A DNA stretch of 64,000 bases from contig NZ_JAFMZZ010000001.1 of assembly GCF_017356245.1 (NCBI RefSeq), positions 760,262-824,261 on the forward strand, in the 5' to 3' direction. The position numbers were made by a program, and so were the translations under genes. Shown here one piece after another: positions 53,949 through 62,765 of this stretch. The notes beneath the pieces are model-generated. The model had not been told where the DNA came from, searched no databases, and saw nothing but the letters and a program-made list of their open reading frames with translations. This stretch comes from Bordetella petrii (GTDB taxonomy: Bacteria; Pseudomonadota; Gammaproteobacteria; Burkholderiales; Burkholderiaceae_B). Position 1 is the stretch's first letter, and every line of letters begins with the position of its first letter.

Positions 53949-54262
53949 CCCGCAACGGCCCGGACCCAAAGAATCCGCACCGCGGCGCCGCGGTTGCGCT
54001 AAGCTACGGCGAGCACGACACGGCGCCGCGCGTCGTGGCCAAAGGCTATGGCCAGATCGCCGACACCATCGTGCGTACCGCGCGTGAACACGGCCTGTAC
54101 GTGCACGAATCACGCGAGCTCGTGGGCTTGCTGATGCAGGTGGATCTGGATGCGCACATTCCGCCACAGCTTTATGCAGCCGTGGCCGAACTGCTGGCCT
54201 GGCTATACCGCCTGGAGACCGGCGCCGCCCAGGATGGCGGCAGCTCGCCCGCCGCGCCCTGA
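53945..54262 (+). CDS. free-standing FlhB cytoplasmic-domain homologue
   Basis: 105 residues. AAVALSYGEHDTAPRVVAKGYGQIADTIVRTAREHGLYVHESRELVGLLM and AHIPPQLYAAVAELLAWLYRLE match the C-terminal part of FlhB, the export-gate switch. The membrane domain is missing, and the NPTH autocleavage motif is replaced (PHRG). The protein thus corresponds to the fragment released after FlhB cleavage. Such proteins (FhlB/FlhX type) occur in other flagellated bacteria. It is translationally coupled to the FliK-like gene. Confidence 0.85.
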   Translation: MTRNGPDPKNPHRGAAVALSYGEHDTAPRVVAKGYGQIADTIVRTAREHGLYVHESRELVGLLMQVDLDAHIPPQLYAAVAELLAWLYRLETGAAQDGGSSPAAP

Positions 54263-54274
54263 CCCGCCGCCGCC

Positions 54275-54676
54275 ATGAAGCCCGCAGCCACAGGCGCCCT
54301 GCTCAACCGCACCGACGAGATCCGTTCGGTGCTGCGCGAACTGATGCACCCCGACTGCCGCGTGCGCGTGCGCGCCGCCCGCGAATCCCAGGACGACCCT
54401 TCCTGCGAAGCGCGCATACTGGGGCCCGATTGGCAACTGCGGCATTTTTTCTGGCGGCCGCGCGATCTCGACGCTTTCGAGGCGCAACTGCGCGCCTGTC
54501 ATCCGCACCATGACATCATCCTGGATTTCGCGGGGGCCACACCCGACGGCACCGACATCCGCTTCCGGGTGTCGCGCCCGCTGATCATGCATTTTCCCGA
54601 CAGCAGCGCCGCCATGTTGTCCGGCTTTCCAGAGGCGATCTGGTATCAGCGCACGCCGCCGCCGGCCGATATCTGA
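54275..54676 (+). CDS. unknown protein in flagellar cluster
   Basis: 133 residues: LLNRTDEIRSVLRELMHPDCRVRVRAARESQ, then a beta-rich half (SCEARILGPDWQLRHFFW, HDIILDFAGATPDGTDIRFRV, PLIMHFPDSSAAMLSGFPEAIWYQR). The layout is reminiscent of the N-terminal YcgR-type domain of flagellar brake proteins, without a PilZ RxxxR motif. That resemblance is weak and I do not assign it. It lies 12 bp after the FlhB-like gene, so it probably belongs to the same transcript. It ends 11 bp before the convergent fliE. Confidence 0.6.
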   Translation: MKPAATGALLNRTDEIRSVLRELMHPDCRVRVRAARESQDDPSCEARILGPDWQLRHFFWRPRDLDAFEAQLRACHPHHDIILDFAGATPDGTDIRFRVSRPLIMHFPDSSAAMLSGFPEAIWYQRTPPPADI

Positions 54677-54687
54677 GCCGCGCGGGC

Positions 54688-55020
54688 TCACACCGACATG
54701 GAAGAGATTTCCTTGTAGGCGGCAACCAGGCGGTTGCGCACCTGGACGGCGGTCTGGAAAGCGATCGAACTCTTCTGCAGGTCGATCATCACGTCATTCA
54801 GTGAAATGCCGGGCGCGCCCAGTTCATAGGCCTTGCCCTGGTTGGAGGCGGCGACCTGGGCCGCCGAGACCCGCTGCAGCGAGCGATGCAGTTCGGCGGC
54901 GAAGCTGGCGGGCTGGGGCGCAAGCTCGGCGGGGCTGGCGCCGCTGTTCTGGGCAGCCTGCACCACGGCGCGCATCTGCTGCAGCATGCTTTCAATACCC
55001 GACAAACCCGATACCGCCAT
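54688..55020 (-). CDS. fliE: flagellar hook-basal body complex protein FliE
   Basis: 110 residues from the ATG at 55020 ([13 protein letters not shown]). The C-terminal half has [39 protein letters not shown], the FliE signature. FliE joins the MS ring to the rod and is an early export substrate. It is divergent from fliF across 321 bp and is transcribed alone here. Confidence 0.95.
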   Translation of the reverse strand: MAVSGLSGIESMLQQMRAVVQAAQNSGASPAELAPQPASFAAELHRSLQRVSAAQVAASNQGKAYELGAPGISLNDVMIDLQKSSIAFQTAVQVRNRLVAAYKEISSMSV

Positions 55021-55341
55021 GGCTGGCTTCCTTGCGTCCAAAACAGGATGAAGCCGCAAGGTTACGCGCGGCGGCGTTCGCGCATAGCCCGCAATAGCCG
55101 GCAAAACACCCGGCAGTTCCCCCGCATGCGCCCGGCCGGCGCGCCAGTGGCCGGACGCCGCAAAACACGGGACACATAGGGAACAAGTAACGCCAAAAAA
55201 CGGTTGTTTTCATCGATTGGGATGGCGCGGGCCGCCGCCATAATTCACGCTCCCCCGATACCAAGCACGTTGCATGCGTAACCTGCCCCACCCGCCCATG
55301 TTGTCCGTCTCTACGCTCCGCGAAGCTTGCCGGAGCCCCCG
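55021..55341. promoter_or_regulatory. 321-bp fliE/fliF divergent promoter region
   Basis: It should carry class II flagellar promoters for both directions. Around 55186-55205 the sequence TAACGCCAAAAAACGGTTG resembles part of the loose FlhDC-binding pattern, but I cannot confirm it. No sigma-28 pattern and no open frame with good features was recognised. Confidence 0.35.
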
Positions 55342-57021
55342 ATGAACCAGCAGGCCACCCTAGGCACATCGCTGCTGGCCAAGTTTCCTGTGCTGGAGAA
55401 GATCCGCGCGCTGCCCAAGCCGCTGCTGCTGGGCGCCGCCGCCGCGCTGGTGGCGATCGTGGCCGTGCTGGCGATGTGGGGCCGCGAGCCGGACTACAAG
55501 GTGCTGTTCGCCAACCTGGACGACCGCGACGGCGGCGCCATCGTCACCGCGCTGGGCCAGATGAACGTGCCATACCGTTTCAGCGGCGACGGCCGGGCCC
55601 TGCTGGTGCCCGCCGACCGCGTCTACGGCACCCGCATGCAATTGGCGGGCCAGGGCCTGCCGCGCGGCGGCTCGGTGGGCTTCGAACTGCTGGACAACAC
55701 CCGCTTCGGGGCCAGCCAGTTTGCCGAGCAGATCAACTACCAGCGCGGCCTGGAAGGCGAGCTGGCGCGCTCGATCGAGGCCATGAACACCGTGCAGAGC
55801 GCCCGCGTGCACCTGGCCCTGCCGCGCCAGTCGCTGTTCGTGCGCGACCGCCAGGCGCCCACGGCGTCGGTGCTGCTGCACCTGTACCCGGGCCGCAGCC
55901 TGGGCGACGCGCAGGTCGCCGCGGTGGCCTGGCTGGTGGCATCCAGCGTGCCGGACCTGACCGCCGAGAACATTTCCATTGTCGACCAGAACGGCCGCCT
56001 GCTGTCGGCCCCGCAAGGCGAAGGGCGCGGCCTGGACGCCGACCAGTCGCGCCTGCGCCGCGATATCGAACAGCGCACGGTCGAACGCATCCTCACCATC
56101 CTGAACCCGCTGGTCGGACCCGGCAACGTGCAGGCCCAGGCCAGCGCCGAAATGGATTTCGCGCGGCGCGAGCAGACCTCGGAGGTCTATCGCCCCAACC
56201 AGGAGCCCGGACAGGCCGCGGTGCGCAGCAAGCAGACCAGCGATTCGCTGCAGACCGGCGTCGACCCGGCCCAGGGTGTGCCCGGCGCGCTCAGCAACCA
56301 GCCTCCCGCCGCGGCCCAGGCGCCCATCGTCAATCCGCCGCAGGCGGCGCAGGCCGCCGGCCAGCCCGGCCAGAACGCCGCACAGAATGCCGCACAGAAT
56401 GCCGCGCAGAACGCCGCCGCGCAGGCGGCGGCGCGCCTGCCCACCAACAACCGCAACGACGCCACGATCAATTACGAGCTCGATCGCACCATCAGCCACG
56501 TCAAGCAGCCGGTGGGCCTGCTCAAGCGCCTGTCGGTGGCGGTCGTGGTCAATTACCTGCCCGACGACAGCGGCGAACCCCAGCCCCTGCCCGAAGAAGA
56601 GTTGACCAAGCTGACCAACCTGGTGCGCGAAGCCATGGGCTATTCCGAGGCCCGCGGCGATTCGCTGAACCTGGTCAACAGCCAGTTCAACGACAAGCCG
56701 GCGCAGCCGCCCATCTGGCGCGACCCGGAACTGCTCGACCTGGTCAAGACGGTGCTGGCCTGGGTGCTGGGCCTGGCGCTGGCCCTGTGGCTGTACCGCA
56801 GGCTGCGGCCCGCCGTGGCCAATTATCTGTACCCGCCGGTCGATCCCGAGGAAGCCGAGGCGCGCCGCCAGGAAGTGCAGCGCGAGGCCCAGGCGGCCGC
56901 GCGCGCCAAGGAAGTCGACCGCTACGAAGACAACCTGCAGCGCGCCCGCGAGATGGCCACCAAAGACCCGCGCGCTGTCGCCATGGTGATGCGCGCCTGG
57001 ATGACCAAAGATGAGAAATGA
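55342..57021 (+). CDS. fliF: flagellar MS-ring protein FliF
   Basis: 559 residues from the ATG at 55342. The first membrane helix is LLLGAAAALVAIVAVLAMWG (about 34-53). The ring-building motifs follow (LFANLDDRDGGAIVTAL, GFELLDNTRFGASQFAEQINYQRGLEGELARSIEAM). A long periplasmic loop with a low-complexity Ala/Gln/Asn tract is followed by the second helix (TVLAWVLGLALALWLYRRL, about 473-491). The cytoplasmic tail, which binds FliG, ends RAVAMVMRAWMTKDEK. It forms the base ring of the motor around the export gate. fliG overlaps it by 11 bp. Confidence 0.95.
   Translation: MNQQATLGTSLLAKFPVLEKIRALPKPLLLGAAAALVAIVAVLAMWGREPDYKVLFANLDDRDGGAIVTALGQMNVPYRFSGDGRALLVPADRVYGTRMQLAGQGLPRGGSVGFELLDNTRFGASQFAEQINYQRGLEGELARSIEAMNTVQSARVHLALPRQSLFVRDRQAPTASVLLHLYPGRSLGDAQVAAVAWLVASSVPDLTAENISIVDQNGRLLSAPQGEGRGLDADQSRLRRDIEQRTVERILTILNPLVGPGNVQAQASAEMDFARREQTSEVYRPNQEPGQAAVRSKQTSDSLQTGVDPAQGVPGALSNQPPAAAQAPIVNPPQAAQAAGQPGQNAAQNAAQNAAQNAAAQAAARLPTNNRNDATINYELDRTISHVKQPVGLLKRLSVAVVVNYLPDDSGEPQPLPEEELTKLTNLVREAMGYSEARGDSLNLVNSQFNDKPAQPPIWRDPELLDLVKTVLAWVLGLALALWLYRRLRPAVANYLYPPVDPEEAEARRQEVQREAQAAARAKEVDRYEDNLQRAREMATKDPRAVAMVMRAWMTKDEK
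56371..56418 (+). repeat. 12-bp tandem repeat inside fliF
   Basis: Four units of CAGAAYGCCGCN in a row encode QNAA four times in the periplasmic loop. Copy-number change would keep the frame, so it would alter loop length without breaking the gene. Confidence 0.85.
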
Positions 57022-58021
57022 CGGAAAACCGCTGGACGGCGTGACGCGCAGCGCGGTGTTGATGATGTCGCTGGGCGAGGACGCCGCCGCGGAAGTCTTC
57101 AAGTACCTGACGGCGCGTGAAGTCCAGCAGGTGGGCGGCTCGATGGCCAACCTGAAGCAGGTCACGCGCGGCGACGTCGCCGTGGTGCTGGAAGAATTCC
57201 GCCAGGAAGCCGACCAGTTCATGGCCGTGACGCTGGGCTCGGACGAGTACATCCGCTCGGTGCTGACCAAGGCCCTGGGCAGCGACCGCGCCGCCGGCCT
57301 GATCGAAGACATCCTGGAGGCCGGCGAAGGCGCCAGCGGCATCGACGCGCTGAACTGGCTCGACCCGCACACCGTGGCCGAGCTGATCGGCGACGAACAC
57401 CCGCAGATCATCGCCACCATCCTGGTGCACCTGGAACGCGATCGCGCCGCCGGCGTGCTGGCCCTGCTGACCGACCGCCTGCGCAACGACGTGATGCTGC
57501 GCATCGCCACTTTCGGCGGAGTGCAGCCGGCCGCGCTGTCGGAACTGACCGACGTGCTCAATTCGGTGCTGGCCGGCCAGGGCGCCAAGCGCAGCAAGAT
57601 GGGCGGCGTGCGCACCGCGGCCGAGATCCTGAACATGATGAACTCGTCCGACGAAGAAGCCGTGGTGGAAAGCCTGCGCGAGCGCGACAACGACCTGGCG
57701 CAGAAGATCATCGACGAGATGTTCGTGTTCGACAACCTGATCGACGTGGAAGACCGGGCGCTGCAGCTGATCCTGAAGGAAATCGACAACGACAGCCTGA
57801 TGGTGGCCCTGAAAGGCGCCTCGGAAGAACTGCGCAACAAGTTCCTGCGCAATATGTCCAGCCGCGCCGCCGACATCCTGCGCGAGGACCTCGAGGCGCA
57901 GGGCCCGATCCGCATGTCCAAGGTCGAGTCCGAGCAGAAGAAGATCCTGCAGATCGCCCGCCGCCTGGCCGAAAGCGGCCAGATCGTGCTGGGCAACCAG
58001 GGCGACGACGCCTATGTCTGA
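57011..58021 (+). CDS. fliG: flagellar motor switch protein FliG
   Basis: 336 residues. N-terminal FliF-binding part (RSAVLMMSLGEDAAAEVFKYLTAREVQ), middle domain with the EHPQ motif (DEHPQIIATILVHL), and C-terminal torque helix (IDVEDRALQLILKEIDNDSLMVALKGASEELRNKFLRNMSSRAADILREDLEAQGPI) with its conserved charged residues. It transmits MotA force to the rotor and sets rotation sense with FliM/N. Confidence 0.95.
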   Translation: MRNDGKPLDGVTRSAVLMMSLGEDAAAEVFKYLTAREVQQVGGSMANLKQVTRGDVAVVLEEFRQEADQFMAVTLGSDEYIRSVLTKALGSDRAAGLIEDILEAGEGASGIDALNWLDPHTVAELIGDEHPQIIATILVHLERDRAAGVLALLTDRLRNDVMLRIATFGGVQPAALSELTDVLNSVLAGQGAKRSKMGGVRTAAEILNMMNSSDEEAVVESLRERDNDLAQKIIDEMFVFDNLIDVEDRALQLILKEIDNDSLMVALKGASEELRNKFLRNMSSRAADILREDLEAQGPIRMSKVESEQKKILQIARRLAESGQIVLGNQGDDAYV

Positions 58022-58775
58022 AGCCCGCCGGGCCGCTCCCGACGCTCTGCCCCGCGCCGCCTGGCGGCGCTGGCAGATGTCGTCGTTCGACCTGCCGGTG
58101 GAAGACGCCGTCGAAATCGCGCCGCCGCCGCCCGAACCCGAGCCCGGGCCGGATCCCGAGGAGCTGCTGCGCGAAGCGCGCGCGCGGGCTGAGTCAGACG
58201 GGCGCCGCGACGGATTGCAACAGGGCCTGGAACAGGGCCTGGAACAGGGCCTGCAGGAAGGCCGGCAGGCCGGCCACGCCGAAGGCCTGGCGGCGGGCCG
58301 CGAAGCCGGCTACCAGGAAGGCCTGGCGCAGGGCCGCGAACAGGCCCGCCAGGAAGCGCTGCAGCTGCATGCCCTGGCCGAATCCTGCGGCACGTCGCTG
58401 GCGGGGCTGGAAGCCCGGATGGGCCAGGCGCTGCTGACCCTGGCGCTGGACATCGCCGGGCAGGTTCTGCGCACCACGCTGGCCGAGCAACCCGAAACCA
58501 TGCTGGCCGCCGTGCGCGAGGTTCTGCACATCAATCCCGCCGCCACCGGCGCCATGCGGCTGTGGGTGCATCCAGCCGACCTCGAACTGGTGCGCCAGCA
58601 CCTGGCCGACGAGTTGCGCGACGGCCACTGGCGCGTGCTGGCCGACGAATCCATCGCGCGCGGCGGCTGCCGCGCCGAGACGCCGTACGGCGACATCGAC
58701 GCCACGCTGCAGACGCGCTGGCGCCGCATCGCCGCTTCGCTGGGGCGCAGCGCGTCCTGGGAGGACGAGGTATGA
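58014..58775 (+). CDS. fliH: flagellar export ATPase regulator FliH
   Basis: 253 residues. After an acidic/proline N-terminus, residues 63-107 carry Gly at every fourth position: 12 glycines, that is 11 uninterrupted GxxxG steps. This is a strongly regular form of the GxxxG helix known from FliH. The C-terminal domain (about 130-250) is V-ATPase subunit E-like ([25 protein letters not shown]). FliH dimers hold FliI and dock it at the export gate. It overlaps fliG by 8 bp and fliI by ATGA. Confidence 0.93.
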   Translation: MSEARRAAPDALPRAAWRRWQMSSFDLPVEDAVEIAPPPPEPEPGPDPEELLREARARAESDGRRDGLQQGLEQGLEQGLQEGRQAGHAEGLAAGREAGYQEGLAQGREQARQEALQLHALAESCGTSLAGLEARMGQALLTLALDIAGQVLRTTLAEQPETMLAAVREVLHINPAATGAMRLWVHPADLELVRQHLADELRDGHWRVLADESIARGGCRAETPYGDIDATLQTRWRRIAASLGRSASWEDEV

Positions 58776-60241
58776 ACCCGCCGGGCGCAACAGTGAGCGC
58801 CGCGGCTGCCCCGGTCATCGAGCGCTGGGAAACCCAGCTGCGCATCGGCTCGATCCGCGCCGCGTCGACCGAGCCCTGGCTGGCCAGCGGCCGCATCATT
58901 CGTGCCACCGGCCTGGTGCTGCATGCCACCGGCCTGCGCCTGCCGGTGGGCGCGGCCTGCCGAATCGAGATCGCGCGCGGCCACGACCACTGGGCCGACG
59001 CCGAAGTCGTGGGCTTCGACGGCCATACGCTGTACCTGATGCCGCAAGCCGATATCTCGGGCCTGCCGCCCGGCGCGCGGGTCGTGCCCGGCGAGCCGCC
59101 GGTGCAGCGCGCCATTCCGCTGCCGCGCAAGGCCGAGCTCAATGGCAACGCCAAGCCGCAGCTGGGCCGCCATCTGCCGGTGGGCAACGCCCTGCTGGGC
59201 CGCGTGCTCGACGGCGCCGGGCGGCCGCTGGATGGCCTGGGCCCGCTGACCGGCGCCGAGCTGGCCCCCCTGTCCGCCCTGCCCATCAACCCCTTGTCGC
59301 GCGCGCCCATCGACACGGTGCTGGACGTGGGCGTGCGGGCCATCAATGGCCTGCTCACCGTGGGCCGCGGCCAGCGCATGGGCCTGTTCGCCGGTTCGGG
59401 CGTGGGCAAGAGCGTGCTGCTGGGCATGATGGCCCGCTATACGCGCGCCGATGTGATCGTAGTGGGCCTGATCGGCGAACGCGGCCGCGAAGTCAAGGAA
59501 TTCATCGAACACAACCTGGGCGCCGACGGGCTGGCGCGCTCGGTGGTGGTGGCCGCGCCGGCCGATGTGTCGCCGCTGCTGCGGCTGCAGGGCGCCGCCT
59601 ATGCGACCCGCCTGGCCGAGCATTTCCGCGACCAGGGGCTGGACGTGCTGCTGATCATGGATTCGCTGACGCGCTACGCCATGGCCCAGCGCGAAATCGC
59701 CCTGGCGATCGGCGAGCCCCCCGCCACCAAGGGCTATCCGCCTTCGGTATTCGCGCGGCTGCCGGCGCTGGTCGAGCGTGCCGGCATGGGCGCGCCCGGC
59801 CCCGGCGGCAAGGCGGGCTCCATCACGGCCTTCTACACCGTGCTGGCCGAGGGCGACGACCAGCAGGACCCCATTGCCGACTCCGCGCGCGCCATCCTGG
59901 ACGGGCACGTGGTGCTGTCGCGCCACCTGGCCGAGGCCGGGCATTACCCGGCCATCGACATCGAGGCGTCGATCTCGCGCGCCATGACCTCGCTGATTCC
60001 CGACCCGCAGTATGCCGTGGTGCGCCGCTTCAAGCAGACGCTGTCGCGCTACCAGCGCAATCGCGACCTGATCGCGGTGGGCGCCTACAGCGCCGGCAAC
60101 GATCCGCAGCTGGACGACGCGATCGCCCGCTACCCGCGCCTGGAAGCTTTCCTGCAGCAGGATATCGGCGACAGCGTGTCGTACGGTGCGGCGGTCGACC
60201 AGCTGCGCGCCGCCTTCGAGACCAAGGAAGCCTATGCCTAG
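58772..60241 (+). CDS. fliI: flagellum-specific ATP synthase FliI
   Basis: 489 residues from the ATG at 58772. Walker A is AGSGVGKS at 207-214, followed by [13 protein letters not shown], Walker [19 protein letters not shown], and a C-terminal [14 protein letters not shown]. It is an F1-beta-like hexameric ATPase that unloads chaperones and powers type III flagellar export with FliH and FliJ. Coupled to fliH (ATGA) and overlapping fliJ by 8 bp. Confidence 0.95.
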   Translation: MNPPGATVSAAAAPVIERWETQLRIGSIRAASTEPWLASGRIIRATGLVLHATGLRLPVGAACRIEIARGHDHWADAEVVGFDGHTLYLMPQADISGLPPGARVVPGEPPVQRAIPLPRKAELNGNAKPQLGRHLPVGNALLGRVLDGAGRPLDGLGPLTGAELAPLSALPINPLSRAPIDTVLDVGVRAINGLLTVGRGQRMGLFAGSGVGKSVLLGMMARYTRADVIVVGLIGERGREVKEFIEHNLGADGLARSVVVAAPADVSPLLRLQGAAYATRLAEHFRDQGLDVLLIMDSLTRYAMAQREIALAIGEPPATKGYPPSVFARLPALVERAGMGAPGPGGKAGSITAFYTVLAEGDDQQDPIADSARAILDGHVVLSRHLAEAGHYPAIDIEASISRAMTSLIPDPQYAVVRRFKQTLSRYQRNRDLIAVGAYSAGNDPQLDDAIARYPRLEAFLQQDIGDSVSYGAAVDQLRAAFETKEAYA

Positions 60242-60683
60242 CCAACTGCCCCTGGATACGCTGATCGGCCTGGCCAAGGAAAGCACCGACGAAGCCGCGC
60301 GCGCGCTGGGCCGGCTGAACGCCGAGCGCAGCCATGCCGAACGGCAATTGTCGATGCTGCAGGACTACCGGCAGGATTACCTGCAGCGCCTGCAGAATGC
60401 CATGCAGGCCGGCATGTCGGCCGCCGACTGCCACAACTACCAGCGCTTCATCGCCACCCTGGACGATGCCATCGGCCAGCAGGCCGCGGTGCTGCGCCAG
60501 GCCGACACCCACCTGGCGCAGGGCCGCACCCATTGGCAGCTGCAGCAGCGCCGGCTCAATTCTTTCGATGCCCTGGCAGAACGCGAGCGGCGCGCGCAGG
60601 CCGTGCAGGAAACCCGGCGCGAACAGCGCGCCAGCGACGAGTTCGCGTCCCGCATGATGTTCCGCCAGTCCGCCCCACACTAG
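60234..60683 (+). CDS. fliJ: flagellar export protein FliJ
   Basis: 149 residues from the ATG at 60234. Almost fully helical: [40 protein letters not shown], then [39 protein letters not shown], an antiparallel coiled coil as in FliJ. It acts as the stalk of the FliI ring and contacts FlhA. Confidence 0.92.
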   Translation: MPSQLPLDTLIGLAKESTDEAARALGRLNAERSHAERQLSMLQDYRQDYLQRLQNAMQAGMSAADCHNYQRFIATLDDAIGQQAAVLRQADTHLAQGRTHWQLQQRRLNSFDALAERERRAQAVQETRREQRASDEFASRMMFRQSAPH

Positions 60684-60723
60684 TGTCGAACGCCCCAACC
60701 CGACCGCCGATCAGGATGCCCTC

Positions 60724-62040
60724 ATGACCGCGACCCCGCCCACCCCGCTGCTTGTTCCCGCCGCGCCGCCCGCCCAGGGCAAGCGCGCCGCCGCCCCTGC
60801 CGACAATCCGAAGGCCGGCAGCTTCGCGCAGCAGCTGGCGCGCCAGCGCGGCGCGGCCGCCGACGAGACCCGGCCCGCCGCCGGCGCGCCGGCCAGGCCG
60901 GCCGGCAACGCCAAACCCGCCAAAGAACCTGGCGCCGAAACGCCGGAATCCGCGGCGGCTGCCGATCCGGCCGCCTCTGCCGATCCGGCCGCCGCGGCCG
61001 CCGCCGGCGCCGCGGCCGTGCAGGCGCAAGCGCAGCCCCAGCCCCAACAACCGCCGCCCGCCGCCCTGCCCGCCCAGGCGCTGGAGATCGCCGCCCAGGC
61101 CGCGCAGCTGCAACGGCCGGCGCCCGCGGCGGCCGGCATGGCCGATGCCGGCACGCCTGCGGCTTCGGCGACGCCCGCGCCCGCCGCCCAGGCCGCCGCC
61201 GCCCAGGCCGCCGCCACGCCGCAAGCCGTCGCGGCGGCCCTGCCCGCTGCCGCGCCGGCCAGCGCGCCGGCGCCGCATGCAAAAGCGCCTGCCGCCAGCG
61301 CCGGGCCTGACGCCCGCGCCGCCGCACGCGATGCGCGCGCCGCGCCCGCGCCACAGCTGGCGGCCGCCGGGCCCGGCGCGCCGCAGCACATCGATGCCCA
61401 GGCGGCCGCCGATGCCGACCTGGCGCTGCAGCTTGCCGATAACACCCCACAGCCTGCCGGCCACGGCGGCGCGTCCCTGCATGCCGCCGTCACCGATACG
61501 GCTGACGGCCTGGCCGCCGCCGCCGGCATTGCCGGCCGTGCGCCCGCGACATCCGCTCCGCTGCTGGCGCCCGCCACGCCGCTGGCACTGGGCGTGGCCG
61601 TTCCCGTGGCGGCTACGCCCGCCTGGGGCGCCGACCTGGGCCGCCAGCTGGTCGTGCTGAGCCACGACGCCGCGCGAGGCCAGCAGACCGCCGAGCTGCG
61701 GCTCGATCCGCCCGACCTGGGGCCTTTGCGCGTCACGCTCAGCGTCAATGACGGCGTCGCCACCGCCAGCTTTGTGTCGGCCCATGCCGCGGTGCGCCAT
61801 GCGGTCGAAGCCGCGCTGCCGCAGCTGCAGCAGGCGCTGGCGCAGGCCGGCCTGTCGCTGGGGCAGGCCAGCGTGGGTGAGCACGGCTCGCAATCCGGCT
61901 TCGACATGCAGCAGCAGCAGGGCCGCGGCCAGGGCCAGGGCCAGGGCGGCGGCGCGCAAGGTGAAGTCGCCGTGGCGCTGACGCCCGCCGCAAGCGCCAC
62001 CGCCACCCGCGGCGACAGCCTGGTCGACACCTTTGCCTGA
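60724..62040 (+). CDS. fliK: flagellar hook-length control protein FliK
   Basis: 438 residues. Residues 1-280 are extremely Ala/Pro-rich low complexity, the ruler-like region. The C-terminal Flg_hook domain has LGRQLVVLSHDAARGQQTAELRLDPPDLGPLRVTLSVNDGVATASFVSAHAAVRHAVEAALPQLQQAL. A Gln-rich and GQG tail follows. It measures the hook and switches FlhB to filament export. Position after fliJ makes this the main FliK; the protein at 52686 is the paralogue. Confidence 0.92.
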   Translation: MTATPPTPLLVPAAPPAQGKRAAAPADNPKAGSFAQQLARQRGAAADETRPAAGAPARPAGNAKPAKEPGAETPESAAAADPAASADPAAAAAAGAAAVQAQAQPQPQQPPPAALPAQALEIAAQAAQLQRPAPAAAGMADAGTPAASATPAPAAQAAAAQAAATPQAVAAALPAAAPASAPAPHAKAPAASAGPDARAAARDARAAPAPQLAAAGPGAPQHIDAQAAADADLALQLADNTPQPAGHGGASLHAAVTDTADGLAAAAGIAGRAPATSAPLLAPATPLALGVAVPVAATPAWGADLGRQLVVLSHDAARGQQTAELRLDPPDLGPLRVTLSVNDGVATASFVSAHAAVRHAVEAALPQLQQALAQAGLSLGQASVGEHGSQSGFDMQQQQGRGQGQGQGGGAQGEVAVALTPAASATATRGDSLVDTFA

Positions 62041-62190
62041 CCCGGGCCGCGCCGTTGCGCGCGGCGGCGGGCGCGCCCCGCCGCGGGCCGCGCAATAGCC
62101 TGAGATACGCAGCTTTCGTCCTGTTTTTCGCCTGCAAACCGCGGCGGACTTTGGGGCAGAATCCCATCATTCCCAAGTAGCGATACCCTG

Positions 62191-62763
62191 ATGGCCACTT
62201 CCAAGAATTCTTCCCTGCCGGCAAGCAACCTGCCGCTGCGCACATCCCGTGGCAGCCCGATCCTGCGCGGCCTTTTCTGGCTGCTGGCCCTGGCCATCGT
62301 TTCCGGCGCCAGCGTCGCCATCACGTGGTTCGTCATGCACCGCCAGTACGCCGAAACGGCGCCGGTGCGGCTGGGCGTGGGCAAGGCCGGCGCCGGCCCC
62401 GCGCCGGCCGTGTTCGTCGAGCCGCCGGCCACCCCGGCGGCCGTGCCGGCGCCCATCTTCATTCCCCTGGAAGCCTTCACCGTCACGCTGCAAAGCGCCG
62501 ACAGCGAGCGCATCCTGCACGTGGGCATTACGCTGCGCGCCGGCGATGAGCAAACCCGCGCGCGCATCGAGAAATACATGCCCGAAGTGCGCAGCCGCAT
62601 CCTGATGGTGCTGTCGGCGCAGTCGCCGGCGGCCGCCCAGTCGCAGCAGGGCAAGGCCGACATCGCGCGCGCGGTCGTCACCGCCGTCAACCAGCCGTTT
62701 TCGCCCCTGCCCGATGGCCAGTACGTCAGCGCGGCCCTGTTCACGGCTTTCGTGGTGCAGTAA
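62191..62763 (+). CDS. fliL: flagellar basal body-associated protein FliL
   Basis: 190 residues. One membrane helix (FWLLALAIVSGASVAITWFVM, about 29-49) leads to a periplasmic domain: IPLEAFTVTLQSADSERILHVGITLRAGDEQTRARIEKYMPEVRSRILMVLSAQSP. It forms a ring around the stator and supports torque. It follows a 150-bp gap after fliK, so fliL-fliM-fliN may have an own promoter, though none is clear. Confidence 0.93.
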   Translation: MATSKNSSLPASNLPLRTSRGSPILRGLFWLLALAIVSGASVAITWFVMHRQYAETAPVRLGVGKAGAGPAPAVFVEPPATPAAVPAPIFIPLEAFTVTLQSADSERILHVGITLRAGDEQTRARIEKYMPEVRSRILMVLSAQSPAAAQSQQGKADIARAVVTAVNQPFSPLPDGQYVSAALFTAFVVQ

Positions 62764-62765
62764 GC

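Noticed and set aside
55360..57996. Long minus-strand open frame opposite fliF and fliG
   Set aside because: fliF and fliG are unmistakable on the plus strand. The opposite frame is Ser/Arg- and Gly/His-rich without motifs.
60752..61660. Pro/Arg-rich open frame overlapping fliK in another frame
   Set aside because: It arises from the Ala/Pro-rich GC-biased fliK ruler region. It has no start context or motifs of its own.
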